18,512 bases of DNA, taken from assembly GCA_041677345.1 (NCBI GenBank), contig JBAYQE010000051.1, positions 1-18,512 of the forward strand, in the 5' to 3' direction. Positions 6,942 through 14,588 of the stretch are shown in pieces; positions within the stretch are counted from its first letter, which is position 1, and every line of letters begins with the position of its first letter. The stretch is from JALOAT01 sp041677345. GTDB taxonomy: Bacteria; Pseudomonadota; Gammaproteobacteria; Thiohalomonadales; Thiohalomonadaceae. The notes below the pieces were generated by a model. The model was not told the origin of the DNA and made no database searches. It saw nothing but the letters and a program-made list of their open reading frames with translations. A program made the position numbers and the translations under genes.

Positions 6942-6992
6942 GCCGGGCACGGCCCGGCAAGGGCGGGAGCGGGGCCACAAGGCCCCGCTCCC
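6942..6992 (-). terminator. Tandem GC hairpins between petC and sspA
   Basis: The first is a perfect 12-bp stem with ACAA in the loop on the plus strand (6965-6976 with 6981-6992), starting 6 nt after the petC stop. The second is a 7-bp stem (6942-6948 with 6952-6958). On the minus strand, the direction of transcription, neither is followed by a proper U-run (only TTTC after the second). They may be a leaky terminator, or a stabiliser of the petABC mRNA 3' end that sets the ratio of pet to ssp transcript. Function is inferred. Confidence 0.55.
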
Positions 6993-6998
6993 TGCACA

Positions 6999-7739
6999 TC
7001 AGTGCACGTCTCTCCAGTACTCCTTCTTCAGGAGGTAGGCGACGACGAAGAACACCGCGAGGAAGCCGAGCACCCACCAGCCCATGCGCTGACGCTGGAG
7101 CTGGGCGGGCTCGCCCATGTACACCATGAAGTTCACCAGGTCGCGCATGGCCTCGTCGTATTCAGCCGCGGACATCGCACCGGGTGACACCTGCTCGAAG
7201 CCGGTGAGGACCTGCGTGTCGCTGCCATCACTCGCCTTCTCGGTCTTGAACACGGCCTTCTGCATACCCTGCAGTTCCCACAGCACGTGGGGCATGCCCA
7301 CGTCCGCGAATACGGCATTGTTCACGCCGAAGGGACGCTTTTCGTCCGTGTAGAAGGAGCGCATGTAGGTATACAGGTAGTCCGCACCGCGGGCGCGGGC
7401 GATCACCGACAGGTCAGGCGGCGGCGCGCCGAACCAGGCCTTGCCGTCTGCCGCGGACATGGCCACCTTCATGGTGTCACCGATCTTCTCGGTGGTGAAC
7501 ATGAGGTTCTGCTGGACCTGTTCGTCGGTAAGACCGAGGTCGCGGCCCATGCGGTTGTAGCGCATGTACTGTGCCGAGTGGCAGCTCAGGCAGTAGTTGG
7601 TGAACAGCTGTGCACCACGCTGCAGCGAAGCCGTATCGGACAGGTCAACGTTGGCCTTGTCCAGGTGGAAGCCGCCACCGGCCGCGAGGGAGAGACCGGG
7701 AAGAGCGGCGAATACGAATGCAACGATCAGCTTTCTCAT
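6999..7739 (-). CDS. petC: Ubiquinol-cytochrome c reductase, cytochrome c1 subunit
   Basis: Cytochrome c1 of the bc1 complex (complex III), which passes electrons from the Rieske protein to soluble cytochrome c on the periplasmic face. The 246-residue protein has a cleavable Sec signal (MRKLIVAFVFAALPGLSLA, then AGGGF), a single haem c site CLSCH at residues 50-54 inside NYCLSCHSAQYMRYNRMGRDL, and a C-terminal membrane anchor (about 220-236). Met149 in FADVGMPHVLWE is the likely sixth haem ligand. ATG 7739 overlaps the petB stop in an ATGA junction, so translation is coupled. This is the short proteobacterial c1, not a fused petB/C. Confidence 0.95.
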   Translation of the reverse strand: MRKLIVAFVFAALPGLSLAAGGGFHLDKANVDLSDTASLQRGAQLFTNYCLSCHSAQYMRYNRMGRDLGLTDEQVQQNLMFTTEKIGDTMKVAMSAADGKAWFGAPPPDLSVIARARGADYLYTYMRSFYTDEKRPFGVNNAVFADVGMPHVLWELQGMQKAVFKTEKASDGSDTQVLTGFEQVSPGAMSAAEYDEAMRDLVNFMVYMGEPAQLQRQRMGWWVLGFLAVFFVVAYLLKKEYWRDVH

Positions 7740-8974
7740 TGGGTCACCCTTTCCGGAACCGGCTTGGTCTTCTCGAACTTCGGAATGAATGCGAGCGCGA
7801 GGAAGAACACGAAGTAGTAGATGGTGCCGATCTGGGCCAGGAACTTGTACAGGTCCGTGGTGGGCTTCATACCGAGGAAGCCCAGCATGATGAAGTCGGC
7901 CACGAACAGCATCAGCAGCGCCTTGAAGCACAGGCCGCGATAGCGGATGGACTTCACCGGGCTGCGGTCCAGCCAGGGCAGGAAGAACAGGATCACCACG
8001 GCCGCGCCCATCACCACCACACCAGGGAACGCGGAACCGGCGATGGACGGCACGGCACGCAGCATGGCGTAGAACGGGGTGAAGTACCAGACCGGGGCGA
8101 TATGGGCCGGGGTCATCATCGGGTTAGCCGGTTCGAAGTTGGGATGTTCCAGGAAGAAGCCACCCATCTCCGGCGCGAAGAACACTACCGCGGAGAAGAA
8201 CATCAGGAACACCACCACGCCGACGATATCCTTCACCGTGTAGTACGGGTGGAAGGGAATGCCGTCCAGCGGGATGTGGGTGACCGGATCCTTGTTCTTC
8301 TTGATTTCCACGCCGTCAGGGTTGTTGGAACCCACTTCGTGCAGGGCGAGGATGTGGGCGACCACCAGGCCGACCAGCACCAGCGGCACCGCGATCACGT
8401 GGAAGGCGAAGAAGCGGTTCAGGGTGGCGTCGGACACCACGTAGTCACCACGAATCCACAGGGACAGGTCTTCACCGATGAAAGGCACCGCGGAGAACAG
8501 GTTCACGATAACCTGTGCACCCCAGTAGGACATCTGACCCCACGGGAGCAGATAGCCGAAGAAGGCTTCCGCCATGAGTGCCAGGTAGATCAGGCAGCCG
8601 AAGATCCAGATCAGTTCACGGGGCTTCTTGTACGAACCGTACATGAGGCCGCGGAACATGTGCAGGTACACCACCAGGAAGAACGCCGAGGCGCCGGTGG
8701 AGTGCATGTAGCGGATCAGCCAGCCGTAATCCACGTCACGCATGATGTACTCGACGGAGGCAAACGCCAGCGCGCCGTCCGGTTTGTAGTTCATGGTGAG
8801 GAAGATGCCGGTGACAATCTGGATGGCCAGCACCAGGATGGCGAGGGAGCCGAAGAAATACCAGAAGTTGAAGTTCTTCGGTGCGTAGTATTCGGAAAGG
8901 TGCTCTTTCCACATCTTGCTGAGCGGGAAACGGTCGTCCACCCAGCCCAGGACTTGGGTCATCATGTTGCTCAT
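7736..8974 (-). CDS. petB: Ubiquinol-cytochrome c reductase, cytochrome b subunit
   Basis: Integral membrane subunit of the bc1 complex, holding haems bL and bH and the quinol-oxidising (Qo) and quinone-reducing (Qi) sites. The 412-residue length is a complete cytochrome b with about eight membrane helices, not the split b6/IV form. Haem ligands are His91 and His105 (HSTGASAFFLVVYLH) and His192 and His207 (FHVIAVPLVLVGLVVAH); the second pair is 15 positions apart, one more than in mitochondrial and Rhodobacter cytochrome b. The Qo motif is PVWY (294-297) instead of PEWY, the form found in beta- and gammaproteobacteria. ATG 8974 overlaps the petA stop by one base (TAATG), and the stop overlaps petC. 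Confidence 0.97.
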   Translation of the reverse strand: MSNMMTQVLGWVDDRFPLSKMWKEHLSEYYAPKNFNFWYFFGSLAILVLAIQIVTGIFLTMNYKPDGALAFASVEYIMRDVDYGWLIRYMHSTGASAFFLVVYLHMFRGLMYGSYKKPRELIWIFGCLIYLALMAEAFFGYLLPWGQMSYWGAQVIVNLFSAVPFIGEDLSLWIRGDYVVSDATLNRFFAFHVIAVPLVLVGLVVAHILALHEVGSNNPDGVEIKKNKDPVTHIPLDGIPFHPYYTVKDIVGVVVFLMFFSAVVFFAPEMGGFFLEHPNFEPANPMMTPAHIAPVWYFTPFYAMLRAVPSIAGSAFPGVVVMGAAVVILFFLPWLDRSPVKSIRYRGLCFKALLMLFVADFIMLGFLGMKPTTDLYKFLAQIGTIYYFVFFLALAFIPKFEKTKPVPERVTQ

Positions 8975-9570
8975 TACGCCGCTCCTTCGTCTGCGCCGAC
9001 CAGAATGCGGGTGTCGGCCAGGAACGTATACGGCGGCACCTCAAGGTTCTTGGGGGCGGGAACGCCCTTGTAGACGCGGCCGGCGAGGTCGAACTTCGAA
9101 CCGTGGCAGGGGCAGAAGAAGCCACCCTTCCAGTCGGCCCCACCCAGATCGGCGGCGCCGACATCAGGGCGATAGGTCGGCGAGCAGCCCAGGTGGGTGC
9201 AGATGCCGACGATGACCGCGTACTCGGGCCGCAGGGAACGGCCGAGGTTCTTGCAGTTATCCGGCTGCTGGGTGTCCTCGGATGCCGGATCGAGCAGTTC
9301 GCCGTCAAGCGACGGCAGGTCCTTCAGGTTCTGCTCGGTGCGGCGCACAATCCACACGGGCTTGCCACGCCACTCGACGGTCATCATTTGACCGGGTTCG
9401 AGCTTGCTGACGTCGGCTTCGACGGGGGCACCAGCGGCCTGTGCGCGAGCGCTCGGCTGCATGGACAAGATAAATGGAGCCAAGGCATACGCGGTTCCCA
9501 CGCCACCCACCACTGTGGTGAGCGCGGTGAGGACGCGGCGCCGGCCCTTGTCAACGCCTTCTTTGCTCAT
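8974..9570 (-). CDS. petA: Ubiquinol-cytochrome c reductase, Rieske iron-sulfur subunit
   Basis: Rieske [2Fe-2S] protein of the bc1 complex; it takes the first electron from quinol at the Qo site and moves it to cytochrome c1. The 198-residue protein starts with a basic, twin-arginine-type region (KGRRRVLTALTT) and an uncleaved membrane helix (about 14-36). The soluble domain carries CTHLGC (124-129) and CPCHGS (153-158): Cys124, His126, Cys155 and His156 are the expected cluster ligands, and Cys129-Cys153 the disulfide. ATG 9570 is preceded by GGGAGAGG at good spacing; a TTG one codon earlier is less likely. First gene of petABC-sspAB. Confidence 0.96.
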   Translation of the reverse strand: MSKEGVDKGRRRVLTALTTVVGGVGTAYALAPFILSMQPSARAQAAGAPVEADVSKLEPGQMMTVEWRGKPVWIVRRTEQNLKDLPSLDGELLDPASEDTQQPDNCKNLGRSLRPEYAVIVGICTHLGCSPTYRPDVGAADLGGADWKGGFFCPCHGSKFDLAGRVYKGVPAPKNLEVPPYTFLADTRILVGADEGAA

Positions 9571-9614
9571 CAAACCTCTCCCAATAACCCTAACTTAAGA
9601 GAATCGTTACAAAA

Positions 9615-9631
9615 ACCCCGCCCGTAAGGGC
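9615..9631 (-). terminator. Hairpin plus U-run in the petABC leader / downstream of the Nif3 gene
   Basis: On the minus strand GCCC-TTAC-GGGC (9631-9620) is followed by GGGG and five T (9615-9611 region). The stem is only 4 bp, so it is weak as a terminator. It lies after the Nif3-family gene, but also downstream of the best petA promoter candidate, so it would be inside the pet leader. Confidence 0.35.
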
Positions 9632-9652
9632 TACACCGTTTTCGAACGTGCA

Positions 9653-9681
9653 AATATAGTTATGAACTTCTTCGTAGTTAA
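9653..9681 (-). promoter_or_regulatory. Candidate sigma-70 promoter of petABC-sspAB
   Basis: On the minus strand TTAACT (9681-9676), exactly 17 bp, then TATATT (9658-9653). The -10 matches 5 of 6 consensus bases and the -35 matches 4 of 6. The start of transcription would be near 9646, giving a leader of about 75 nt before ATG 9570. It lies in an AT-rich patch that stands out from the GC-rich surroundings and is the best promoter match I found by eye in the window. Confidence 0.6.
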
Positions 9682-9724
9682 CCGCGGATTTTGGTACAAA
9701 GGCATGAATCAGGTCAAGGATGCC

Positions 9725-10471
9725 TCAGGCGGGATTGGGCTCATCCACGAATTCGTGAACCAGGGCAAATTGTGCGGCCAATCGTTCGCCCAAAGCGCGC
9801 ACGCCATAGCGCTCGGTGGCGTGGTGGCCGGCGGCAAAATAGTGGATCCCCAGTTCACGGGCCGTGTGCCAGGTGCGCTCCGAAATCTCGCCGCTGATGT
9901 AGGCATCCAGGCCCAGGGCGGCGGCCTGTTCCAGGTAGTCCTGGGCCGCACCGCTACACCAACCCAGCCGGCGGATGGGCCGATCGGCGGCCACATGCAG
10001 GGGGACACGCCCGAGGCGGGCGGTCAGGCACGCGGCAAGTTTCTCGCCTCCCACCGCCGCGTCGAGTTCTCCGTACATGGCGATGTCGGCCGGCCCGAAG
10101 CGGCCAGCCACCGTGGCGCCGAGATCGGTGGCGAGACGGGCGTTGTTGCCGATCTCGGCATGGGCATCGAGGGGGAGGTGGTAGGCGATGAGACTGATGT
10201 CGTGACGCAGCAGGGCGGAGAGGCGGCGCGCCTTCATGCCGATCACGCGCGGGTCCTCGCCCCGCCAGAAGTAGCCGTGATGCACCACGACGGCGTCCGC
10301 CCCGCGCTCGATGGCGGCATCGATGAGAGCCTGACTGGCACTCACCCCTGAAACGATACGCCGCACCTCGTCGCGCCCCTGCACCTGCAAGCCGTTGGGA
10401 CAGTAATCCTGGAAACGATCACGCTCCAGCAAGGTATCGCAGAATGCCACCAGGTCGTGCAGATTCACCAT
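9725..10471 (-). CDS. Nif3/YbgI family dinuclear metal-binding protein
   Basis: A 248-residue member of the Nif3 (NGG1p-interacting factor 3)/YbgI family, often annotated as 'GTP cyclohydrolase I type 2 homolog'. The family binds two metal ions in a toroidal hexamer; its reaction is not settled. The full set of metal-binding motifs is visible: VVHHGYFWRGED (His64, His65), YHLPLDAH (97-104) and GHHATERYGV (His216, Glu220), with the N-terminal QDYCPNGLQVQG characteristic of the family. The length equals that of E. coli YbgI (247). It starts at ATG 10471 with a weak ribosome-binding site and diverges from the DegS-like protease gene with only 52 bp between start codons. A moderate AT-rich stretch (10488-10496) there could serve either promoter. 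Confidence 0.92.
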   Translation of the reverse strand: MVNLHDLVAFCDTLLERDRFQDYCPNGLQVQGRDEVRRIVSGVSASQALIDAAIERGADAVVVHHGYFWRGEDPRVIGMKARRLSALLRHDISLIAYHLPLDAHAEIGNNARLATDLGATVAGRFGPADIAMYGELDAAVGGEKLAACLTARLGRVPLHVAADRPIRRLGWCSGAAQDYLEQAAALGLDAYISGEISERTWHTARELGIHYFAAGHHATERYGVRALGERLAAQFALVHEFVDEPNPA

Positions 10472-10523
10472 CGCCGTATCCGTTCAGTTAATATGACAGT
10501 CTTCGCTCACCGAAGGATAAACG

Positions 10524-11678
<1,155 letters not shown>

Positions 11679-11748
11679 GTCCTCATCCCGAGAGCGGATC
11701 GCGAAGGTGGCGGTCGCGGGCAATGCCCGGACTACCCGGCACCGTCGC

Positions 11749-11785
11749 AACACGGAGGGCACAAAGGCGCAAAGGACGCAGAGGA
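11749..11785. repeat. One-armed repeat C, hybrid of elements A and B
   Basis: A run of four units, AACACGGAGG GCACAAAGG CGCAAAGG ACGCAGAGG, matching the left arms of elements A and B. The first unit has the GGAG form of B and the next ones the AAAG form of A. No matching right arm follows. The sequence tttctctt (11807-11814) about 20 bp later resembles the inner end of the element A right arm and may be all that is left of it. It lies between the convergent DegS-like and modC genes. Confidence 0.7.
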
Positions 11786-11840
11786 AATTCGTCCCGTGCG
11801 GCGCGTTTCTCTTCGTAGGTCAAGTTGCGCGAAGCGCTAC

Positions 11841-11875
11841 CTGACAACGCGCTGTCACAGAGCGCTGCGCGTCAG
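11841..11875. terminator. Imperfect hairpin between convergent DegS-like gene and modC
   Basis: Outer stem CTGAC (11841-11845)/GTCAG (11871-11875) and inner stem GCGCT (11849-11853)/AGCGC (11861-11865), joined by a 3 nt versus 5 nt internal loop. There is no U-run on either side, so it would be a non-canonical or Rho-assisted end signal. It lies 25 bp past the modC stop. The rest of the 221 bp gap (11679-11899) holds repeat C and a small CGGGC-AAT-GCCCG hairpin (11717-11729). I see no gene in it. Confidence 0.4.
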
Positions 11876-11899
11876 AGCCAGATATCCCGGGACGCGCGC

Positions 11900-12973
11900 C
11901 TATTCGATCAAGGCCACGCTCTTGATTTGGGCAAACACGTGCTGGCCCGGCGCCAGGGCGAGTGCATTGAGCGAGCGACGCGTGATACGTGCCAGCAGCA
12001 CCGTGCCGCCCACATCCAGCCGTACCAGGCTCTGCCCCGGCCCGGCATCACTGCTCGCGACCACGGTCGCCGGGAGGATGTTGAGGATGCTGGTCCCGCC
12101 GGGGCGGGTGAGCGACAGGCTCACGTCGCGGGCGTGGATACGCACGCGCACGGCATGGCCCAAGCACAGGTCATGGCGCGGCAGCCAAAGCTCGCCGCCC
12201 GTGAACGCCACGCGGGTCAGGTGATCCTGCGCGTCGTGTTCGACCACCCTGGCCGCCAGGATGCTCTCGCCGTCCTCCTGCTGGCCGAGCGGCAGATCGC
12301 GACGATTCATCAGTTCCAGGCACGGCCCACTCGCCAGTGCCCGGCCGTGTTGCATGAACACCAGGTGGTCGGCCAGCCGCGCGACCTCCTCGGGCGAGTG
12401 GCTGACGTACAACACAGGGATCGACAACTCATCGTGCAGCCGCTCCAGATACGGCAGGATCTCCTGCTTGCGCTTCAGATCCAGCGCGGCGAGCGGCTCG
12501 TCCATCAACAGTAGCCGGGGATTCAGGGCCAGGGCGCGGGCGATGGCCACACGCTGGCGCTCACCCCCGGAGAGGCCATCGGGCCTGCGCGTCAGCAGGT
12601 GAGCGATCCCCAGCAGATCCACCGCCCGCTCCAGTGCCTCGGCATCCATCGCCGAGCAGACACGCCTGCGACCGTAGTCCAGGTTGCCGCGCACCGAGAG
12701 GTGGGGAAACAGACTGGCTTCCTGGAACACATAGCCGAGCGGGCGCTTGTGCGTGGGCAGGAAATGGCGGCCGTCCTGCCACACCTCCCCGTTCACGCTG
12801 ACGAAGCCATCGTCAGTCCGCTCCAGCCCGGCGATGAGCCGCAATACCGTGGTCTTGCCTGAACCCGACGGACCGAACAGGGCCGTGATGCCGCGTCCGG
12901 GTAATTGCAAATCCACATCCAGCGCAAAACCGGCATAGCGCAGGTGAAGGCGTGCCTGGATCCGTTCGGTCAT
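11900..12973 (-). CDS. modC: Molybdate ABC transporter ATP-binding protein ModC
   Basis: ATPase subunit of the molybdate importer, acting at the inner face of the membrane with ModB. The 357-residue protein has the ABC ATPase domain (1-210): Walker A GPSGSGKTT (34-42), Q-loop FQEASLFPHLSV, signature LSGGERQRVAIARAL (134-148), Walker B LLLMDEP (154-160) and H-loop His192. The C-terminal third (about 225-357) is a regulatory extension ending in a TOBE/Mop-type oxyanion-binding domain (TSILNILPATVV, then GQSLVRLDVGG and RITRRSLNALALAPGQHVFAQIKSV). ATG 12973 overlaps the modB stop (ATGA), so the two are translationally coupled. The frame stays open upstream through modB, but that part has no homology. 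Last gene of modE-modABC. Confidence 0.96.
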   Translation of the reverse strand: MTERIQARLHLRYAGFALDVDLQLPGRGITALFGPSGSGKTTVLRLIAGLERTDDGFVSVNGEVWQDGRHFLPTHKRPLGYVFQEASLFPHLSVRGNLDYGRRRVCSAMDAEALERAVDLLGIAHLLTRRPDGLSGGERQRVAIARALALNPRLLLMDEPLAALDLKRKQEILPYLERLHDELSIPVLYVSHSPEEVARLADHLVFMQHGRALASGPCLELMNRRDLPLGQQEDGESILAARVVEHDAQDHLTRVAFTGGELWLPRHDLCLGHAVRVRIHARDVSLSLTRPGGTSILNILPATVVASSDAGPGQSLVRLDVGGTVLLARITRRSLNALALAPGQHVFAQIKSVALIE

Positions 12974-13656
12974 GGCATGGCTCCATGCGTCGTGTGCCGA
13001 TGTGTGGCATGAAGCGCGAGCAGCACGAGGAAGGAAAAGATCACCATGCTGCCCGCCAGCCAATGGGCCTCGGCATATTCCATGGCCTCCACGTGGTCGT
13101 AGATCTGTACCGAAACCACCCGCGTCTCGCCCGGGATATTGCCGCCGATCATGAGCACCACGCCGAACTCGCCGACGGTATGCGCGAAGCCGAGAATGGC
13201 CGCCGTCACGAAACCCGGCCGGGCCAGGGGCACCACCACCGTCCAGAAACGATCCCATGGTCCGGCGCGCAGGGTGGCAGCCACCTCCAGCGGTCGCCGT
13301 CCCAGCGCCTCGATGGCGTTCTGGATCGGCTGCACCACGAAGGGCATGGAATAAATGACGGAGGCCACGACCAGCCCCCAGAAGGTAAACGGCAGGGCGT
13401 CCAGGCCGAGCCATTGGGTGAACTGGCCCACAGGCCCCTGCGGGCCCATGGCCAGCAGCAGGTAGAAACCCAGCACGGTAGGCGGCAGCACCAGCGGCAG
13501 CGCTACCACCGCAGCGACCGGCCCCCGCCAACGCGAGCGCGTGTGGGCCAGCCACCAGGCCAAGGGCGTGCCGATAAGGAGCAGCAGCAGCGTCGTGATG
13601 CCCGCAAGGCGCAGCGTCAGCCAGATGGCAGCGAGGTCCGCATCGGAAAAACCCAT
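12970..13656 (-). CDS. modB: Molybdate ABC transporter permease ModB
   Basis: Membrane subunit forming the molybdate channel. The 228-residue protein has about five hydrophobic helices (first at about 10-35) and the binding-protein-dependent transport fold. The EAA loop that docks on ModC is clear at about residues 117-165: EALGRRPLEVAATLRAGPWD, followed by VVPLARPGFVTAAILGFAHTVGEFG. GGNIPGETR after it is the typical ModB extension. ATG 13656 has no strong ribosome-binding site and lies 12 bp after the modA stop, so translation is probably coupled. The stop overlaps the modC start by 4 nt. Confidence 0.96.
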   Translation of the reverse strand: MGFSDADLAAIWLTLRLAGITTLLLLLIGTPLAWWLAHTRSRWRGPVAAVVALPLVLPPTVLGFYLLLAMGPQGPVGQFTQWLGLDALPFTFWGLVVASVIYSMPFVVQPIQNAIEALGRRPLEVAATLRAGPWDRFWTVVVPLARPGFVTAAILGFAHTVGEFGVVLMIGGNIPGETRVVSVQIYDHVEAMEYAEAHWLAGSMVIFSFLVLLALHATHRHTTHGAMP

Positions 13657-13668
13657 GGTCTGTGCGGA

Positions 13669-14424
13669 TCAGAGTGCGTAGCCGAACGTGCGGATAATGG
13701 CCGCCGCCTTGTCACCGCGCAGATACTGCATCAGCGCCTCGGCCGCCGCATTGCCCTTGCCGTTGGCAAGGACCACGGCCTCCTGGCGGATAGGCTCATG
13801 CAGCGTGCCCGGAACGATCCAACCCGACCCGGAGGCGATCCGGCCTTCCTTTATCACCTGCGAAAGGGCCACGAAACCCAACTCGGCATTGCTGGTGGAG
13901 ACGAACTGATAGGTCTGGGCGATGTTCTCGCCGAATACGAATTTGGGTTCGAGGGAATCCTTCAAGCCCAGGTTCGTCAACACCTCCAGGGCGGCCTTGC
14001 CATAGGGTGCCAGCTTGGGGTTGGCGACGGCGATCTTCCTGAAGCGGTTGTTGTTCAGCACCTCGCCGTCGGCATCCACGATCCCTTCACTGGCCGACCA
14101 TAGCACCAGCGTGCCGACGGCGTAGGTGAAGCGTGAGCCGGTGACGACCAGTCCCTCCTCTTCGAGCTTGGCGGGTGTCGTGTCATCGGCGGCGAGAAAC
14201 ACCTGGAAGGGTGCGCCGTTCTTTATCTGGGCGTAGAACTTGCCCGTGCCGCCGAAGGAAAGCACGGCCTTGTGGCCCGTGTCGTTCTCGAACTCGGCAA
14301 CGATGGCCTTCATGGGCGCCGTGAAGTTGGCCGCAACGGCGACGCTCACTTCTTCGGCCTGCGCCAGGTTGACACCCCCCAGGGCGGTGAGGCCCACGAC
14401 AATCATCTTCAACGTGGTTTTCAT
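13669..14424 (-). CDS. modA: Molybdate-binding periplasmic protein ModA
   Basis: Periplasmic receptor that delivers molybdate (or tungstate) to ModBC. The 251-residue precursor starts with a Sec signal of about 23 residues (MKTTLKMIVVGLTALGGVNLAQA, cut before EEVSV). The mature N-terminus VSVAVAANFTAPMKAI, then LSFGGTGKFYAQIKNGAPFQVFLAADD and the C-terminal TSNAELGFVALSQV are ModA signatures; the serine/threonine residues of the first two blocks usually hydrogen-bond the oxyanion. ATG 14424 is chosen over an in-frame ATG at 14457 because it starts exactly at the signal peptide and the longer form would run into the regulatory region. A ModE-box-like palindrome lies 37 bp upstream of the start, so molybdate-dependent repression is expected. 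Confidence 0.96.
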   Translation of the reverse strand: MKTTLKMIVVGLTALGGVNLAQAEEVSVAVAANFTAPMKAIVAEFENDTGHKAVLSFGGTGKFYAQIKNGAPFQVFLAADDTTPAKLEEEGLVVTGSRFTYAVGTLVLWSASEGIVDADGEVLNNNRFRKIAVANPKLAPYGKAALEVLTNLGLKDSLEPKFVFGENIAQTYQFVSTSNAELGFVALSQVIKEGRIASGSGWIVPGTLHEPIRQEAVVLANGKGNAAAEALMQYLRGDKAAAIIRTFGYAL

Positions 14425-14460
14425 CGGTTGGTTCCAGACCTTCGGTTCAGAGTCCACTCT

Positions 14461-14486
14461 TCGCTATATCGGAGCGGATATATCGA
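14461..14486. promoter_or_regulatory. ModE-box-like operator 1 (proximal to modA)
   Basis: Near-perfect palindrome TCGCTATATC-N6-GATATATCGA: the two 10-bp halves match at 9 of 10 positions. The TCGxTATAT half-site agrees with the published E. coli ModE box as I recall it. It covers the region where the modA -10 element must lie (GATATA-like hexamers on the minus strand), which fits repression by ModE-molybdate. Confidence 0.75.
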
Positions 14487-14493
14487 TAGCCAC

Positions 14494-14530
14494 AAAAAAT
14501 CCGCCGCGCCCTCACCGGAAGTCATGGCGG
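14494..14530 (-). terminator. Candidate terminator after modE, between the two operators
   Basis: On the minus strand CCGCC (14530-14526) can pair with GGCGG (14505-14501), followed by ATTTTTT (14500-14494). The stem is short and the loop is 20 nt, so strength is doubtful, but the six-T run directly behind a GC stem is suggestive. It would separate the modE transcript from modA. Confidence 0.35.
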
Positions 14531-14532
14531 CT

Positions 14533-14558
14533 TCGCTATATCCGTATGAATATTTCGA
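14533..14558. promoter_or_regulatory. ModE-box-like operator 2 (distal)
   Basis: TCGCTATATC-N6-AATATTTCGA, with the same 10-6-10 geometry as operator 1. The left half is identical to that of operator 1, and the halves match each other at 7 of 10 positions. It is offset 72 bp from operator 1, close to seven helical turns, and lies 31 bp after the modE stop. Confidence 0.6.
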
Positions 14559-14588
14559 TGCGTACTTTACATGCCGTCATGCCGGCGA

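Noticed and set aside
7610..9073. Long His/Gln-rich open frame opposite petB
   Set aside because: It mirrors the cytochrome b gene, has no ribosome-binding site or recognisable domain, and is low-complexity in composition.
12973..13555. Possible ModB-ModC fusion because one frame is open through both regions
   Set aside because: The ModB protein is encoded in a different frame with its own stop overlapping the modC ATG (ATGA), the normal separate-gene arrangement.
12952..14103. Long open frame opposite modB and modA
   Set aside because: Shadow frame; the reverse strand carries full transporter genes with all motifs.
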